From: DASXTS01 sp036505275
Lineage (GTDB): Bacteria > Actinomycetota > Actinomycetes > Mycobacteriales > Pseudonocardiaceae
Length of the DNA stretch: 13,379 bases
Assembly (NCBI GenBank): GCA_036505275.1
Contig: DASXTS010000486.1
Coordinates: 1-13,379 of the forward strand
Direction of reading: 5' to 3'
Made by a program: the position numbers and the translations under genes. Positions 12,373 to 13,379 of this stretch are shown in pieces (position 1 is the stretch's first letter; the number at the start of each line of letters is the position of its first letter). The notes below the pieces were generated by a model. That model had not been told where the DNA came from and ran no database searches. It saw only the letters and a program-made list of their open reading frames with translations.

Positions 12373-13379
12373 GTGACGGCTGCGATTCGCGCTCGGGCCG
12401 CGGAAGCGCCTGACGACGTGGCACTGGTCGATGACTCGGGGACCCGCACCTGGGCAGAACTTTCGGCGGACCTGGGGCGGGCTGCCGGAGCGCTGCTCGC
12501 CGAGGCGGGGGGACCCGAGCAGCGGGTGTCTGTCCTGGGCGAGAACGCGATACCGACCATCGAGGCACACGCCGCGGCGCTGACCGTCGGGGTCGGCACC
12601 GTCGCGACGTCCCGGCAACTACGGGCCGCCGAGCTGACCGACCAGTACGGCGACGCCGGCGTCGTGTGCGCCGTCACCGGGCCGAGCAGCCTGGCCGAGG
12701 TGCGCGAGGCGGCAAAGAACGCCGGGGTCCGCACCGTCGTCGTGCACGGCACAGTCAACGGCACTGCGGCGGACGGGGACACCGTCACCTGGGAGGACTG
12801 GCTGGGCACGGCGCCACCGGTGCCACCGGAGGCGGGGCGCCGGCCGCCCCGGCCGCTGCTGGTCTACACCTCCGGCACCACCGGGCGGGCCCGCGGCGCC
12901 GAGGTGCGGTGGACGCTACGCCTTCCGGAGACGGCCGAGGACTACGTCGCAGCGATCACGCAGGAATCCGGGTTCCCGCCCGGTCCGCACCTCGTCGTCG
13001 GGCCGCTGCAGCACAACGCCCCGTTGACAGCCCTGCGCCACCTGCTCGGCGGCCATCCGGTGATCATCCTGGGCCGCTTCGATCCGGAACGGATCCTGCA
13101 GCTGATCGAGCGCCACCGGGTGACCTCGTCGGTGTTCGTGCCGACGCACATGCAGCGCCTGCTGGCGCTGCCGGACGAGGTCCGGGCCAAGTACGACGTG
13201 TCCAGCATGCATGCGGTGAGCCAGACCGGCTCCGCGTGCCCAGCTGAGACGAAGCTGGCGATGATCGAGTGGTTCGGGCCGATCTTCGTCGAGTCCTACG
13301 GCGGCAGCGAGAGCGGCACGCTGTGCCGGATCGACTCCCACGAGTGGCTCACGCACCGCGGCTCCGTGGGGCGACCCCG
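12373..13379 (+). CDS. AMP-dependent acyl-CoA synthetase (3' end cut off)
   Basis: This enzyme would activate a carboxylic acid with ATP and CoA. The visible 335 residues cover most of the large N-terminal domain of the ANL family, usually 500-550 residues in all; the C-terminal domain lies beyond the window. The nucleotide-binding loop is Y165-T-S-G-T-T-G-R-A-R-G, where the usual Lys before the last Gly is Arg. ESYGGSE (307-313) is the adenine/acid motif. VGPLQHNAP and SSVFVPTHMQRLL are typical of FadD-like lipid or aromatic acid ligases. The GTG start follows AAGGA with 9-nt spacing and a normal N-terminus (AEAPDDVALVDDSGTRTWAEL region). It likely feeds the CoA-dependent steps of the island. 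Confidence 0.9.
   Translation, partial: MTAAIRARAAEAPDDVALVDDSGTRTWAELSADLGRAAGALLAEAGGPEQRVSVLGENAIPTIEAHAAALTVGVGTVATSRQLRAAELTDQYGDAGVVCAVTGPSSLAEVREAAKNAGVRTVVVHGTVNGTAADGDTVTWEDWLGTAPPVPPEAGRRPPRPLLVYTSGTTGRARGAEVRWTLRLPETAEDYVAAITQESGFPPGPHLVVGPLQHNAPLTALRHLLGGHPVIILGRFDPERILQLIERHRVTSSVFVPTHMQRLLALPDEVRAKYDVSSMHAVSQTGSACPAETKLAMIEWFGPIFVESYGGSESGTLCRIDSHEWLTHRGSVGRP

Overview
This is a high-G+C window with GTG starts, GC-rich third codon positions, GGAGG ribosome binding sites and tightly packed genes, all typical of an actinobacterium. I cannot name the genus. It holds 13 protein genes, two of them cut by the window edges, and no RNA gene, transposase, CRISPR array or transcription regulator. 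Almost every gene is catabolic: two Rieske oxygenase alpha subunits, two short-chain dehydrogenases, a 3-ketosteroid-dehydrogenase-like flavoprotein, an acyl-CoA synthetase, a SnoaL/BaiE-like protein, an ABM-domain protein, a TIM-barrel isomerase and a CrtC/AttH-like barrel protein. Two unrelated phosphotransfer proteins are also present. This looks like part of an accessory island that degrades a polycyclic, terpenoid or other lipid-like compound through CoA thioesters. The substrate is not visible in the sequence.

Layout: (i) 1-3068: a Rieske oxygenase (-, runs off the left edge) faces a TIM-barrel isomerase (+) across a 146-bp region with a perfect palindrome and 12-bp repeats. The isomerase converges within 1 bp on an SDR (-) that carries a Gly/Ser/Thr repeat insertion. 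(ii) 3170-5592: a KstD-like flavoprotein and a second SDR (-) overlap as GTGA. (iii) 5735-7281: an APH-like kinase and a small helical protein (+) form a pair like the LvaA/LvaB hydroxyacyl-CoA kinase. The kinase has a six-fold Ala-Asp-Trp expansion beside its active site. (iv) 7287-10207: a PEP-synthase/rifampin-phosphotransferase-like protein without an ATP-grasp domain is coupled by TGATG to a second Rieske oxygenase (-). (v) 10342-10677: a small ABM-domain protein (+). (vi) 10716-12282: a SnoaL-like gene followed by a CrtC/AttH-like barrel gene (-). (vii) 12373-end: an acyl-CoA synthetase (+, cut by the right edge).

Working model (inference): the synthetase makes a CoA thioester. The Rieske enzymes hydroxylate. 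The SDRs and the flavoprotein oxidise and desaturate. The SnoaL-like protein dehydrates or isomerises. The kinase pair phosphorylates a hydroxyl so that it can be eliminated. The most unusual parts are the ATP-grasp-less phospho-histidine protein fused in expression to a Rieske oxygenase, the LvaAB-like pair with a repeat inside its kinase core, three in-phase tandem repeats (unit 9 or 12 bp), and an AT-rich octamer shared by three promoter regions.
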